Below, piece after piece: positions 1 to 11,850 of a DNA stretch of 64,000 nt. The notes below the pieces were generated by a model. It saw only the letters and a list, made by a program, of their open reading frames with translations. It was not told the origin of the DNA and did not search any database. A program made the position numbers and the translations under genes. The DNA is from Chiua virens (lineage: Eukaryota > Basidiomycota > Agaricomycetes > Boletales > Boletaceae), in contig JAHNUO010000012.1 of NCBI GenBank assembly GCA_019787685.1, forward strand, positions 1,582,688 through 1,646,687. The letters run 5' to 3'. Numbering within the stretch: position 1 is the stretch's first letter; every line of letters starts with the position of its first letter.

Positions 1-1217
1 TCATCTGAGCTCTACCCAGGCGACCCTTTTCACAATTTCCTCGTAGCTGATACTGTCCACGCACACATTCTGCTTCAGCACGGCAAATGCTACCACCTTC
101 AACTCACGTTTTCTGGCCATCTGACATCAATTACGGCAATGGATTAGTCTCGCCAATACAAATCAGACCAATGAAACATCGTGGAATGGTAGACGTGTCA
201 CCTTAACGTCTTACATGATATTGATAGACAGCTACAGAATGCGCATGACAATAACCTACGTCTGGCCTGGATGGTGTGGTATGCCCCGAAGGCTCGACTG
301 TGCGTTCTGGAGGCTTCCTTGTCTCTCATATTCTACTCCCATTCGTGGGAGCCAGCTGTGAGGTGAAAAGGACAACCAACAGATTCACAGTGAATCTCAC
401 CGTCAAGTTGACGTGAGGTCTTTTTCGCCCGAATCCACACTATATCCTGATGCTCACTCTACCGGGACCCAACTTTGGCGAACGAGGTGGCCTACCTTCA
501 GCATCATAACAGCCCAGCAATGGCGGATGCGAGTGAACCTTCATATTCAGGCATAGCATCATTGAGATTCTTCAGCCCGTAACATTCATATGCCTGGTTC
601 GTCACCCCCAGAACTTTTCACGCTGAATGATCGACACACGCCTCAGTGTCGATTGGCGTCCTCCCCCATATTCAGTCGTTGATAAAATACCTGATATCGG
701 TCAACTCAAAGTCGTTTACTATCTCAAAAATAAGATGGGTACTCTCAATTTATCCGTACAATGCGATCCTGTGATTAATCCAACATTGACCAGTCGATCA
801 TCCCTGAATCTGGATAATCTAAATTTGATCAATGTGGAGGGTAAGATGACTTACGACTAGGATGTGACGCTTCTAGAGATTGAATCCCTTATGTAGGCTG
901 AACTGACCGTGAATTTGAAGAGCCTGCATGGGCTTATCTCGGACCTTATTCATCAAGCTGTCAATGGGTGACCCCATCCCGATTTCCGTCGTGAATGATA
1001 TAAGTTACTGAGGAACGACGCCACATCCAGGGCTCCGGGAACGGTGTCAAGATACGTTTATGATCGGTAGTTGTAAGTATTTTGTATGGATTGCATTATT
1101 TAACGTGAAGCAAGTAACTGGTAAGTAGTAGCGAGTTTTTCTTAAGGATATATGATGTCCCTAGTTCAAATAGATCGAGGGATGAGTCTGAGCAGTGCCG
1201 GTTCACAGTTCGCAGAG
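1..1217. other. Intergenic stretch without a recognised gene
   Basis: I see no supportable gene here. A 39-codon reading frame on the minus strand (ATG at 118-120, stop at 1-3) and a 77-codon frame at 627-860 on the plus strand are open. Neither resembles a protein I know, and neither has a convincing promoter, intron or paralogue in the window. The minus-strand frame contains a GTGAGT donor a few codons after its ATG, so it could be the first exon of a gene running off the left edge, but this cannot be tested here. Confidence 0.4.
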
Positions 1218-1219
1218 TA

Positions 1220-1472
1220 CTGCAGTATTTCACTCGATTCGTTAGTCACGCGTCACATCGACCGGGAATGACGAAATTTTTGGTTCCTGTCACGCCTAAT
1301 TTCGCGTCACAAGCCCGACTGACGAAAATGTCCAGTGAATCAACTTTGTCTCAAATCTATGGTTGACGAAAAATTTCGTCTTCGTAACGTGTCACAGCCT
1401 GACGACGAATGAAAAATTTGGTCAAGGTTGTCACATGTCACACCCCCTGACGAATTGAGTGAAATACTACAG
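1220..1472. mobile_element. MITE-like element with terminal inverted repeats and TA flanks
   Basis: A 253-bp non-coding segment is bounded by inverted repeats of about 27-29 bp with about three mismatches. Both start with CTG(C/T)AGTATTTCACTC when read inward. The dinucleotide TA lies directly outside both ends (1218-1219 and 1473-1474), the usual target duplication of Tc1/mariner-type elements. The interior has further short inverted repeats built on GACGAAATTT and no coding capacity. This fits a miniature inverted-repeat element moved in trans by a mariner or pogo-type transposase. No source element for these ends was seen in the window; the pogo element at 24.3 kb has different termini. 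Confidence 0.7.
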
Positions 1473-1474
1473 TA

Positions 1475-1946
1475 CCACGGTAGGATCGCACCTCATCGAG
1501 TTGTGCCGGGCCAGACTGTCAGGCGGAAACAAGAACGGGTCAGGGCTAGCCTAGAGTCAAATGGCGTCAATAAAGGTGATGGATTTCGAAAGACTCGTGG
1601 TTCCACCACCTGTGAGAAATATGACACCAGCCGTCTGGATACGACGATTGGGGATCGATAAGCTCCAGAAAGAGCGAATCATAATGTTGGAGGTGATTAT
1701 GGTTGATAATCGATCAAGAACGAGTCAGTAGATCAGTTGTTCACAATCGTTCAAGCATTTTCATGTACTGAAATATCTTGTAAGTTGTAGGTGCTCTTCG
1801 GTTCAAAGATGATTCCCAGACGAATCAGATGTGCATTCAGCAAACGACTACATCCAGAACAAACATAATAACCACGGGTAATCCAACGCTCCACGACTCT
1901 CCTTGACTAGATCTCCTTTATTAGATATAAATATTCGACGGGAAAA
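1475..1946. other. 3' flank of hyd1
   Basis: There is no gene here. On the minus strand this is the sequence downstream of the hyd1 stop. It closely matches the sequence downstream of hyd4 (about 11,851-11,975) and, less well, hyd2. It includes an AATAAAG-like polyadenylation motif shortly after the stop and a conserved stretch reading GTTGGATTACCCGTGG. The shared flank shows that the duplication unit was larger than the coding region. Confidence 0.5.
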
Positions 1947-2416
1947 TTAGGCCTTGGTGCACCCGAACGCAGCGATGCCGCCTAGTGTGCATAGTAGGAA
2001 GGTAAGTATCGGTGTCTCAGTCAATGGAGCATCGGAGAAGATCCGTATCACTCACCGAAGGCGCTGAATTGACAGCAAACCGCCGGTGTGGCTGCGGCGC
2101 TATTAATGTGGTCAACAATGAAGCTCTTAATCATGATAATAGAAATGATAACCCACCAAGCACCGTTGGAACCAACAGAGGTACAGGCATATGCGAAAGA
2201 GCGGGCGAGGCCCTCAAGGTTGGTGCGAGACACTTCGGGGACGATAGTACCCTGCGCGACTGACGAGGCAGCATCGACGATACCAGCGACCTGGTTATCT
2301 TGTAAGATCTGACAGCACTTGGGGGTTCCAGATGCACACTGGAGATTGGTAGGCCCTGCAAGAGTGGTGGCAGCAAATGCGAGCACGATTGCGACAATGT
2401 TTGCTTTGATAAACAT
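1947..2416 (-). CDS. hyd1: class I hydrophobin, subfamily A
   Basis: Secreted small amphipathic protein that self-assembles at air-water and wall surfaces (established role of class I hydrophobins). Exons are 2157-2416, 2056-2099 and 1947-1981, giving 112 aa. A signal peptide covers about residues 1-20. The eight cysteines lie at about 27, 34-35, 78, 87, 95-96 and 109 (C-X6-CC-X42-C-X8-C-X7-CC-X12-C). Intron 1 (2100-2156) splits the fifth cysteine codon as TG|C; intron 2 is 1982-2055. Intron 1 is 57 bp with no in-frame stop, so retention keeps the frame. The gene is very similar to hyd4, including the 3' flank, and diverges head to head from hyd2. The exon total is a multiple of three, which supports the model. 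Confidence 0.9.
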
Positions 2417-2498
2417 GATGGTGTATGATGATTATGAGACTGGAAGTGATAAAACTGGCTGAGGTTGTGTTGGGTCGATCATACTGCGAGGTAGGCCG

Positions 2499-2506
2499 TA
2501 TTTATA
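2499..2506 (-). promoter_or_regulatory. TATA box of hyd1
   Basis: TATAAATA on the minus strand, within AAGGTATAAAT, about 85 bp before the hyd1 ATG. The same AAGGTATAAAT block precedes the other hydrophobin copies, followed in most by CAACACAACC about 25-35 bp downstream (probable transcription start region). Confidence 0.7.
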
Positions 2507-2559
2507 CCTTGGCGGGCTACTTGAGCCTTCCTGAAAACTTGAAATGGTAGGTCGTGCAG

Positions 2560-5250
2560 TGGGTACATGCCACTGGCAGTTAGGCTGAATCGGACTCGGT
2601 TCTTAGGTCCCCGCACCCGCCTGCGATTGATAACATTTACGGTTAGTCTCGGTGTCAGAATCTATGTGGTGTAGGGTACCTTTGATATCGCATTCGGATT
2701 TTAGGAAATATTACGGTCCAGTGACCGTGACGGCGGTCTCCAGTCCAGTCAGAATCCATTCCTCGGTTCACCGGAATGAGCCTGTGGACAGTCCCTCCGT
2801 TGCCAGTGACAGGCAACCCTGCAACGACAAAGGCACGTTCAGTTGATCCCTAGCATCGTGAAGCTGATTTATCTGGGTTTCAGCGATGACTCGAACAGTC
2901 GTAGATGCAGCGGACAGTTTCTGGTATGCTAATAAAACAACAGCGCCACGATCACCTACATACATCTGCGATTCAGGCCTCAGGTCTAAGGCATCGTAGA
3001 ATATAACAGCAGGTCCGGATTCCGAGATTGAGTTTCACATGCGTCAATCAAAGTGGCATCAGCATTTGTTTCCGATGCCTGTCCGGCGGCCTGTGCGGAA
3101 GTTGGATTTGACAGCATGCTCAAACCTAGTAAGACGGCGAAACGGCACTTAATGCTGAGCGAATCGATCCAAAGTGGCCCTTACAATGATTCCGAACGAG
3201 GCATTCATAGGGTGGATACACTAATAAGATTTCATTATGCCAATCCTAAACTTGTTTCGCGGTCCTGGGATTTTTCAACGAATCAAGATTCGGATTAATT
3301 ATGTGCTGTGAGCATCATCAGAATGTGTCTCTTGCTCATCACATATCCAACTGTGCTCGGAGTTGGACAGCCTGACATAGGGTACGTAACTTAAAATAGA
3401 TACCATCGATGAGCTTCAAACAAATAAGGCTTTATACATACATGTGATAGCCTCTGATAAGGAGCGTGGTAGAAGCCCGGAATAGAGGAAGATTTCTCGT
3501 CCCTCAGCCTTCAGGTTGCTGATGGACAGGTCAGAAACATCAAGGTCGTGGTCACCAGGCCTGCCAGTGGTGGCGTAGAAGTTGGACCAGCCGCTCTCGG
3601 AAGTATTCGAGTTATCAATCAGGTGTGGTGTGCACGGGAAGACAAGCGAGTGTTCCCTGCTCTATCCGCGCAGCTACTAATTCACTGCGTTTGTGCCTCT
3701 GGTAGGTCATTCAATTGCCACGGCACCGCGAGAGCCTTACATCGTAACTGTTGTGGTGTCCAATATCTTTTGTCCCCTTCATTATGCTATAGTAGTACGC
3801 AAGTTTCCGGTGGCTTCGAATTCTCTAAATGCACCTTAGATAGGGTCCGAACATCCTACCACTGCTGGCGCATTGACATAGTAGTAGACTATGTCAGAGC
3901 ACATACTCGAAAATTGAGACTTTTTTGATTTTGTGTTGATTCGATATCTTCATCTTCCCTACGTAAGGATAGAATGTTCGCACGGGTCGCACTCTTTGCA
4001 GTTCCCACATTGAGCCAGGTGAACGCAAGCGGCCGCGCGTTGACAAGACGTTGGATCTAGGCGGACGATATCTTCCTCTGTCATCATTGCGTACAAGAAA
4101 CCTCTCGCTGAGCGGTTCAGCGGTGATTGAAAGGGCTCAAAGGGACTCGGACAACAGCGGCGATATTGAACACCGCACCAGCTGGGATGTACCATCGCAG
4201 TACACTGAATGTACAACCAGAGGCACAACTGTGAGTACCTGTTCTAGAGCAGAGAGTACTCGCTTGTCTTCCGGGGCACAACAATAATAATATTTCCGAG
4301 AGCAGTTGGCCCAACTTCTACGCCACTGGCACGACCTCGATATTCCTGACCTGTCCATCAGCAACCTGAAGCCTGAGGGACGAGGAATTCTTTCCTCTGT
4401 TCCAGCTTCCACCGCTCTTCTTCAAGATCACAAATACTATCACAGGTATGCACAAAGGCTTACTCACTTCAAGTTGGCACTCATCAATGGTGCCGGTTTA
4501 GGTTACATACCCTATGTGATCATCACTGAGCCAGGCCGTCTAACTCCGGATATATGGTGAGCAGGAGTCACAGTGACATTGGTGATGTCGGAACACATAA
4601 TGGGAATATTGGTTCATTGAAGTGCTGGCGCTCCCCGGATGAAGCTTAACGTCTCAAGGCTAATCGACTCACTGGCAATGAAACATCACCACTATATCCG
4701 CTCATAGGTATGAATACCTTATCAGTAATTGAGGGCAGCTTGAATTCTTCTCAGCGTTTTGCTCGGCATGCTGTCGGATGTCACCCAGGCGCATGCCACT
4801 GGATGGCTATCTGAAGCACATACTGACGCCATTTTGATTGACGCCATGCAGAACTCGATGAATACAGTCCTGCTGTTATGTTCTACGATGCATGAAGTGA
4901 TCGCTACTAAAGGTGATCGTGCTGCTGTTGTGTTATTAACTCACTCGAAACATGTTGTATCTACGATTGTCCGCATTGAAATTAGCGGAAATCATTTATC
5001 AGAAGCAGGAGATCAATCAAACGTTCTTGTTGTCATTGCGAGGTGACCTGAGGGTCCGTCCAACGCTCATGTGCCTATTAGCGGAGCCGGATTGGACCCT
5101 AATGTTTCCTAAAAACCGATTCATGGAGAATCTGGTACCAAGACTAACTCTAATGTTGTTAATTGTAAGGCACTGCGGTGGAGTGAGTTGCCCCTCGTGA
5201 CATGAATGAGCAGACGATCCGTTGTTTTTTTTCCGAACGTTCAGGCAATC
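2560..5250. repeat. Head-to-head duplicated upstream modules of hyd1 and hyd2
   Basis: The spacer between the two divergent genes is a diverged inverted duplication. The segment about 2,780-2,965 matches, in reverse complement, about 4,915-5,060. The segment about 3,600-3,760 matches the reverse complement of about 4,160-4,300; both contain GGAAGACAAGCGAGT and a following GTGCCTCTGGT. The axis lies near 3,950. The same modules recur before the other hydrophobins (for example 8,170-8,330, 31,440-31,680). Several short reading frames here (for example 3,548-3,928, 4,759-5,046) are not conserved as proteins between copies, so I do not call them genes. Confidence 0.6.
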
Positions 5251-5258
5251 CGACAAGG

Positions 5259-5266
5259 TATAAATA
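5259..5266 (+). promoter_or_regulatory. TATA box of hyd2
   Basis: TATAAATA inside CAAGGTATAAATAC, 77 bp before the hyd2 ATG, followed by the CCCAACACAACCTCAG block shared with the other hydrophobin promoters. Confidence 0.75.
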
Positions 5267-5342
5267 CGCCTACCCCGCAGCATTGTCGACCCAACACAAC
5301 CTCAGTCATTTTCATCCTTCACTAGAATCCTCTCACTCCATC

Positions 5343-5782
5343 ATGTTCGTCAAAGCAAACGTCGTCGCAACCGTACTGGCACTTGCTGCCACCGCTCTTG
5401 CCCAGTGCACAACTGGAACCCCCCAGTGCTGTCAGACCTTGCAGGACAGCCAGGTCGCTGGTCTCGTCGATGCCGTCTCGTCCGCCACGCAGGGTACTAT
5501 CGTCCCCGATGCGTCCCGCACTGACCTTGAGAGCCTCGCCCGCTCTTTCGCTTATGCGTGCACCTCTGTTGGTTCCAATGGTGCTTGGTGGGTCACCTTT
5601 TCCATCATCATGGAGATCTTCATTGTTCATCATACCAATAGCGCCGCATCCTCGGTCTGCTGTCAATTCAGCGCCTTCGGTAAGTGATTCAAAGAGCTCT
5701 TCTCCGCTGCTCCATTGATACCGATACTTATCATCTCATGATACTAGGTGGTATGGCTGCGTTCGGGTGCACCAAAACCTAA
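5343..5782 (+). CDS. hyd2: class I hydrophobin, subfamily A
   Basis: Secreted hydrophobin of 105 aa. Exons are 5343-5587, 5642-5679 and 5748-5782. The signal peptide ends near residue 20 (ALA|Q). Cysteines lie at about 22, 29-30, 73, 82, 88-89 and 102. The fifth cysteine codon is split TG|C by intron 1 (5588-5641, 54 bp, no in-frame stop). Intron 2 (5680-5747) is in phase 1 and splits the glycine before the conserved GMAAFGC end. The mature N terminus lacks the GPTNL stretch of hyd1 and hyd4, giving the shortest A-type protein. A TAATAAAG polyadenylation motif follows about 25 bp after the stop. Confidence 0.92.
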
Positions 5783-8520
5783 TTTTCTCCCGTCGAATAT
5801 TTATATGTAATAAAGGGGGGTCGTGGAAAGTTGGATTACCCGCGGTCACTATTATGTTGGTTCTGGATGTAGTGCTATTGAATACACATCACATCTCGGA
5901 AGCCCTTGTGAACCGCTGAAAATCTAGAAAACATTTGAGCACTCGCAAAGCTCTGAATCTATGGCGAACAACTCAACCGCTTACTACTTAAGTATGATCA
6001 TCAGGGGAACCTGTGAGGTAGATCATTCTGTAGGCACGCTGGAAGATCAAGTTGGTGATGCACTTGCACCTCGGATGAACGCGCACGGGCAACACCAGCG
6101 TGACAAAGGTAAGAAACTTCATGTTCAAGTTAGCATATCATGATACAGTCGGTCAAAAGTAAAAGAGCCACCCTTGTCCTCCGTAGCTCACATCGCATCC
6201 TCGCGGACATATTCACGGGCTGACATGAGTGAGCGGTGTATGGTCGGCTTGATACGACTGAAAAAGTGTTGGCATTGGGACGGTCATGACTCATGATTTG
6301 TAGGTCAGAGGGTTGAGAGGGCTGGTGACCGCTGAGATCGAGAGATGATCACAATAGTGAGCCTCGAATCTTGTGTGCTTGGATGTTTGGATGGTGTATT
6401 GCTCCGAAGCATGTCATGGTCGCGCAATTCTGTATGGTTTCAAGTTTGTAGTAGAGATGGCTGTGATGTGGCTGTGCCTTCTAAACCCACGTGGCGGTGG
6501 TTTCTTTCGACTCCAATTCATCATCGATTCATCCTTCTTCCGAGTCTCCTACTTACCGACGAGTCGTGCTCTGCCCCCAATATTAATACCCATCTGTGAG
6601 ATGTGAAGCTGCTGCTACACCACTGAAGCTTGAAGCTTGAAGTCTTAACCTAAGTGACTTTGCCTGTGCCTGACTCGAGTACCCTCCAGCTGATGTTGAT
6701 ATTATGCACATTAGCAACCAGGCCAGCACGAACCTACTGTCGCCTATCAAACTCCCTGAATCATTCTCCTCCTAATGTAGGGGTTTTCTCGCTCGCTTCC
6801 TGCATCGTTGTTGTCATCCTAATGTCGAGGTTCACCGCCCTGGTGCCGTTCGTGGCCAGAAAGCGCTACGTGCTTTCACCCACACCACTCCCGCACTTTG
6901 CCAGTACTCACGGCTCCCCTGTTCGTCTCGGATCTCTACCAATAATCATGCATTGTCCGAGCCGAACAAGGGTCCCAGACAGCCTGTACGGACGCTCAAT
7001 GTGCCGGGTATTCACATCATTGGCCGCATCCATCGGCAAATTTGCTGATAGTACCTTACAATGAACAACATGACGAAGAGAGACGTGTTTATTGGAGAAA
7101 GGGGCGGAATGAGTAGGCGGTCGCACACAGTAAGACAATTTCCTGGAATGGTCAATCCGACTTTGAGTTCTTCTCCTTAATATCATCCTGATTCCTGACC
7201 ACCGGACCTGGAACTCATCGGGGATATCGCTTTCGCCATCGACACTGAATGTTCATATATACAAATATAACATTCCATCACTTGCAAGGTCGCACAAGGT
7301 ATAGTGCAGTATTGCAGTGCATTGAATGAACGTTTGAACCGCCGGTTGAGCGCTCCGGCCTGCTGAGGGACAGGCTCAGTTCCAGTAGCCGAGCTGGTAT
7401 CGGAAGCATCGGCTCAGCTGTCGTCTGGTCTACAGCAAGTTAATGTTTCCTGGAGCAGTTAGCCTACTTCTGCTCCTCGAAGCGTCCCTGGCCTATCCAT
7501 CAACACTGGCAATCTGAGAGAGGAGAAATCTTATTATCTTTTCGAGTTTCCCCTGCTCCTTTCACCAGAGACCTTCACGCATATGTATATGAAGCCTCGT
7601 CCACCTGGTATTCACCAGTGGTACCTATCAAGTTTACCCACTCTCCCAGGCCGCTCGTCCAAGTCCGAGCACAACATTACAATTGGTGAGTCTTACTCCA
7701 ATACGGTGAGCAAGAAACACCAACATTGATGATGTCACAGCGGATACTCGGAATTCTGATCCGTTGAGATTGTGGCGCTCTCAGACACCGCATCAAGCTT
7801 CACGGAGCACTACGATGAACTTTATTGATGTCGACATATCCACTTATCAATGCCTGATTTGGCATAGCGGTGTGACGGCGACATTCTTCGCTAGTTTCTG
7901 CTCATCGTTGCATTGCTCCACGATGAGAAGTTTAACTTTGAACCTTGAGCTTGAATACCATGTCAATTCCCCTCTGACTATTCTAGGTGTTCGCCGCAAA
8001 TGCAGGTTGCCGGACAATCAAAACCGTAATTTACAAATGTGTCGCCTCGATTGACGCTATTTGAGGTTGGCCCTGACCCACCCTTGTTTCGGCTAGTCTG
8101 GTTTGGGTTGGTTACGCAAAATTCGGTTGAATTCTGCTATGGTGATAACTGACAATGAGTAATATGTATTACGCGTATCGCTGTTGTGTTATAAAAACCT
8201 TGGTAGCGTCTATAATTGTCCTCGTCGGAATTCGTGAAATCTCTATGATGCAGGAGATTAATTGAACCTCCTTGTTGTCATCGCAATGTGACCTGGAGGG
8301 ACCATCCATTTAAGCGCTAATGTAGACTGGCTATTTTAGAGGCACGTCTGAGACGAACAGCTAGACGTACCCTGGACCGTGATGCTGTTCTATTGCTCAA
8401 TGACAAGACCGTGGGGAGACCTGAGTCGCTTGAATCTGAGTCGCCTGAATGACACCTACCATGGTTGTATGATCCTTCACTTATGACCTATTTTTCGGCA
8501 AGGCTCAGGGGATGCATCGA
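5783..8520. other. Spacer between hyd2 and hyd3
   Basis: There is no recognised gene. The first 100 bp is the 3' flank shared with hyd4 and hyd1. The stretch 7,320-8,340 is a diverged copy of the hydrophobin upstream modules: an AGCAGTTAGCCTACTTCTGC block near 7,450 matches 4,300 and 10,240, and a block near 8,260 matches 5,005 and 31,570. Open frames at 6,345-6,606, 6,654-7,064 and 7,764-8,054 have no paralogues or recognisable motifs. A minus-strand frame at 6,908-7,186 might be a decayed coding remnant, but I cannot assign it. Confidence 0.5.
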
Positions 8521-8526
8521 TCAAGG

Positions 8527-8534
8527 TATAAATG
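8527..8534 (+). promoter_or_regulatory. TATA box of hyd3
   Basis: TATAAATG inside TCAAGGTATAAATGC, about 91 bp before the hyd3 ATG and followed by CCCAACACAAT. Confidence 0.7.
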
Positions 8535-8617
8535 CAGCCCACCTTCGCGGCATTGTCTACCCAACACAATCCTAGCCAGTTTAATCAGCTTTCGCATCTT
8601 AATCATCCTTCGCTGTC

Positions 8618-9101
8618 ATGTTTGGCAAATCAACCATTTTCGTCACCGCGCTCGCTCTTGCTGCCGCCGCTCTTGCTTACCCCGGGCCTGGGTTTAAGTG
8701 CCCCGTTGGATCCCCCCAGTGCTGCCACAGCTGGCGGGACGTCGGTACCTTTGAACCCGGCATGATGCCCCCGCCTGGCCTGCCGGGTTTTGACCACGGG
8801 ATGCCGGACGGCCTTGTCGGGTTTGCTTGCAAGACTGTCGATGATGGCATGACTTGGTGAGTCACGTTTTCGCCATGAAGACCTTCGCTTCTGATCAATT
8901 TCATAGCAGCGGGAACGCATCACCACTCTGCTGTAAGCTGAATGACTACGGTAAGTGATACGAAGGCCTCTTCTTCGCTGAGCTATTGAAACCGATACTT
9001 ACCATTTTATAACAGGAGGCATCCTTACATTTGGGTGCACCGAAGTCAAACCCGCGTATTACCCACCCAAGCCTTATTACCCACCCCAACCCACATATTA
9101 G
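8618..9101 (+). CDS. hyd3: class I-like hydrophobin, subfamily B, with Tyr/Pro-rich tail
   Basis: Predicted secreted hydrophobin of 122 aa. Exons are 8618-8856, 8907-8950 and 9016-9101. A signal peptide covers about residues 1-20 (ALA|Y). The core between the CC pair and the fourth cysteine is unusual for the family: rich in Pro, Gly and Met (FEPGMMPPPGLPG, then FDHGMPDG), where subfamilies A and C have aliphatic/Ser/Thr sequence. The fifth cysteine codon is split TG|C by intron 1. The acceptor is ambiguous (CATAG or CATAGCAG, a 3-nt choice that keeps frame). After the last cysteine the protein runs on for about 20 residues with repeated YYPP motifs and ends in PTY. Its closest relative is hyd7, which lacks this tail. 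Confidence 0.88.
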
Positions 9102-11290
9102 TTTATTTCTGCTTGATATTGTTGGTGAAGAGTCGAATTTGGTAGAGAGTCGGATCACCCGTGATTATAGCACTCGTACGTGGTGGACGTGATGGTTTGC
9201 GTGAATTACTTATGTAATTGACACGTCTTGAATCTTTGAACTGCTGAGTGTCTGAATGACGACGGGGTACTTGTGAAGGCCGTAATCCATGACGAACAAG
9301 TGATCTGGGATCCTCGTGTCTGGAATAGACCGAACTGAGACCAGCAACACATACATCAGTGTAAAAAACACACCTCAGTCGCCGCATGGTCTGTATATAT
9401 TATGAGTGGCTTGAAACCTCAAGTCTGTCTTCGCCGACAGCTTCAATGACACTGTCAGCCATTTCGTCGCCACCCCATCCATGCATGTGTGGCCTACAAG
9501 GTAACCATTCTACGCTGCGTATCGCACTTTAACAAGTCGCCATTTCTTACGCGGGAATCTCGTCCTCGGTCAGCATGATGGACGATACTGAAACGTATGG
9601 TGAAGGCGAATCCTGAGGGCTTGAATTGCGAGGGCATCCGTATCGGCAGTGCGACGAAAGCGAAGGAAGATGTACGATTTGTTGGCACGCACGGCGTCCA
9701 CGACCTAATAACAAGAGTATATGTTAACCAACAGCAATACGAGGATTTAAGTGATGCATACCTCATAAGACTCGATACATCCGTGTAGATGGTCTGGACG
9801 TGCCAGTGTGCGATGAACTCTGAGATCTGGTGTCCGAGTCGAGCCCCTGCCGAAGCCGTGCCAAGGAGCGTGAGAAGTATACGATCAAAATTGAACCAAT
9901 TTGGGTGCAATTGAATCACTTGCAACCATAGACATTTTTTGAACAACAAGATTTTTATCCTGACATGCGCGTCTATTGATGCTAATCTGTTTATATGTAG
10001 ATGCAGTGCTCGCAACCTCGTTCGCACCACGATAGGTTCGAACCTGAATGACATGAATGGAAGGCGGGTGTTTCAGATTCTTCCGGTACTAGAATCCCTG
10101 TTTGAACGGCTCAGCCATGATTGGGAGGGGAAACAGACACAGCACCAGTTATGTCGCAGCACCCGAGTGCATTCAATCAGCCGCACAGGAACAGAAGCAG
10201 TGCTGGAACGGCTTCATCGTCTTTGAAACGGTTTGTCCAGAATAGTTGGCCCAATATCTGCTCCTCAATAAGTTCCTGACCCATCCATTAGTTGCCTAGT
10301 AAAGGATGTGGAATCCCACTCCTTTTCTACATTTGCCGCTGTTCAGGGACTATCGCATATGCACAAGGCCGCCTTGCTCACCTTACAATCATCAATGACA
10401 CCTGGTCAAGTCTACCGTATGTGGTTACGACTCTGCCGAGTCTCTTGTCCACCCAGAACAACCTTGCAATCGGTGTCCTGAGACAATATGGTGAGCGAGA
10501 GACACACGTCTTCAGGATCCTGGCCCGCTGAGATCGCGACGTTCTCAGAATCCACAGTAGGCCCCAGGCCTCAGGGATCGGCACTATCAAATCTTATCGA
10601 GTGTCAATATACCCTATCGATGGCTTATTTGGATTGATTGTGTGAGCTAGGGGGGATCTCACTTGAATCTTCGCAAGATTTGGCTTAACACTGCCCCGGT
10701 CACCTTAGCATCGACCATTGTAGGGATCTACCGCTGGTCCAGGCCGTGGAACGGTGACCAGAAACCATAAGTTGCAGATTTGCCACCTTGATTGACGCCG
10801 TTTGAAATCACTCCTGACGTCTGTTGTACCTTTCCGATCGGGGCTGGTCATGGGAACTCGATGGGTGTGTCCTACTGTTGTGCTCTGAGATGCCTGAACC
10901 ACAACTAAAAACGAGTACTGCTGAGCGTCTCGACGTGTTCTGAACACACCTAAAACTCTTCATGCGTCAATTCAAAATATTATAATTTTCATTGAAACTC
11001 GTATGAATCTCCCGCATGATGCGGAAGAACCTGGTTGTTGCGAAAAGTCTGGACTCCGGAACTGTTCGTTCACAACCACCCATATGCAGAACTAATATTT
11101 CCCAAAAGTAGATTGCGATATCAACCCCTGCTAGTTTGTAAGTAATCCACATACAGAATCTGTACCGAGACTAACCACATAATGCATTGTTCAACGGTAG
11201 GTATTCGGGTATCAGAATGTCCCTAAATGCTGCCTATTACTACGCGAGCGCTCAAAATTATTGTTTTTCTGAGAGGCTCGGGCAGACCGT
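9102..11290. other. Spacer between hyd3 and hyd4 with duplicated segments
   Basis: No complete gene was recognised. The segment about 9,300-9,370 matches about 33,040-33,115. About 9,595-9,870 matches about 33,245-33,540 (shared CACGGCGTCCACGACCTAAT-type block), and 9,940-10,060 matches 36,215-36,300. About 10,070-11,050 is a further copy of the hydrophobin upstream modules. On the minus strand the 9,494-10,054 reading frame is open for 186 codons and includes a short IYTD motif also visible in the 33.4-kb copy. It may be a remnant of a spliced coding region, but I cannot name the protein. Confidence 0.45.
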
Positions 11291-11295
11291 CGAGG

Positions 11296-11303
11296 TATAA
11301 ATA
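11296..11303 (+). promoter_or_regulatory. TATA box of hyd4
   Basis: TATAAATA inside CGAGGTATAAATATGG, 80 bp before the hyd4 ATG, with the CCCAACACAACCTCAGCCAG block following. Confidence 0.75.
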
Positions 11304-11382
11304 TGGCCTACCGTGCAGATCGTCAACCCAACACAACCTCAGCCAGTTTCATCACTTCCTATTCTACTCATCCCACACCATC

Positions 11383-11850
11383 ATGTTTATCAAAGTAAAC
11401 ATTGTCGCAACCGTGCTCGCATTTGCTGCCGTCACTCTTGCCGGGCCTACCAACCTCCAGTGTGCAACTGGAGCCCCCCTGTGCTGTCAGACCTTGCAGG
11501 ACAACCAGGTCGCTGGTCTTGTCGATACCGTCTCGTCCGCCACGCAGGGTACTATCGTCCCCGAAGTGTCCCGCACCAACCTTGAGGGCCTCGCCCGCTC
11601 TTTCGGATATGCGTGCACCTCTGTTGGTTCCAACGGTGCTTGGTGGGTTACAGTTTTTATCATCGTGATGGAGAGCTTCATTGTTGACCATATCGATAGT
11701 GCCGCTGCCACACCGGCGGTCTGCTGTCAATTCAGCGCCTTCGGTAAGTAATGCAAAGAGCTTTCTCCGATGCCCCGTTGACTCAGACATCGATACTTAC
11801 CATCTGTGATACTAGGCGGCATCGCTGCGTTTGGATGCGCCAAAGCCTAA
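11383..11850 (+). CDS. hyd4: class I hydrophobin, subfamily A
   Basis: Secreted hydrophobin of 112 aa, almost the same as hyd1 (same length, same cysteine spacing, GPTNLQC start of the mature protein). Exons are 11383-11642, 11700-11743 and 11816-11850. Intron 1 (11643-11699, 57 bp) splits the fifth cysteine codon as TG|T and is open in frame, coding a hydrophobic stretch if retained. Intron 2 is 11744-11815. The last exon ends IAAFGCAKA. Similarity to hyd1 extends at least 120 bp past the stop, so the two are a fairly recent duplicate pair in opposite orientation. Confidence 0.92.

Noticed and set aside
2088..2312. Plus-strand open frames antisense to hyd1, and similar antisense frames over hyd2 and hyd4
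   Set aside because: They exist because the hydrophobin codons are biased against stops on the other strand; they recur antisense to each copy and have no independent start context or motifs.
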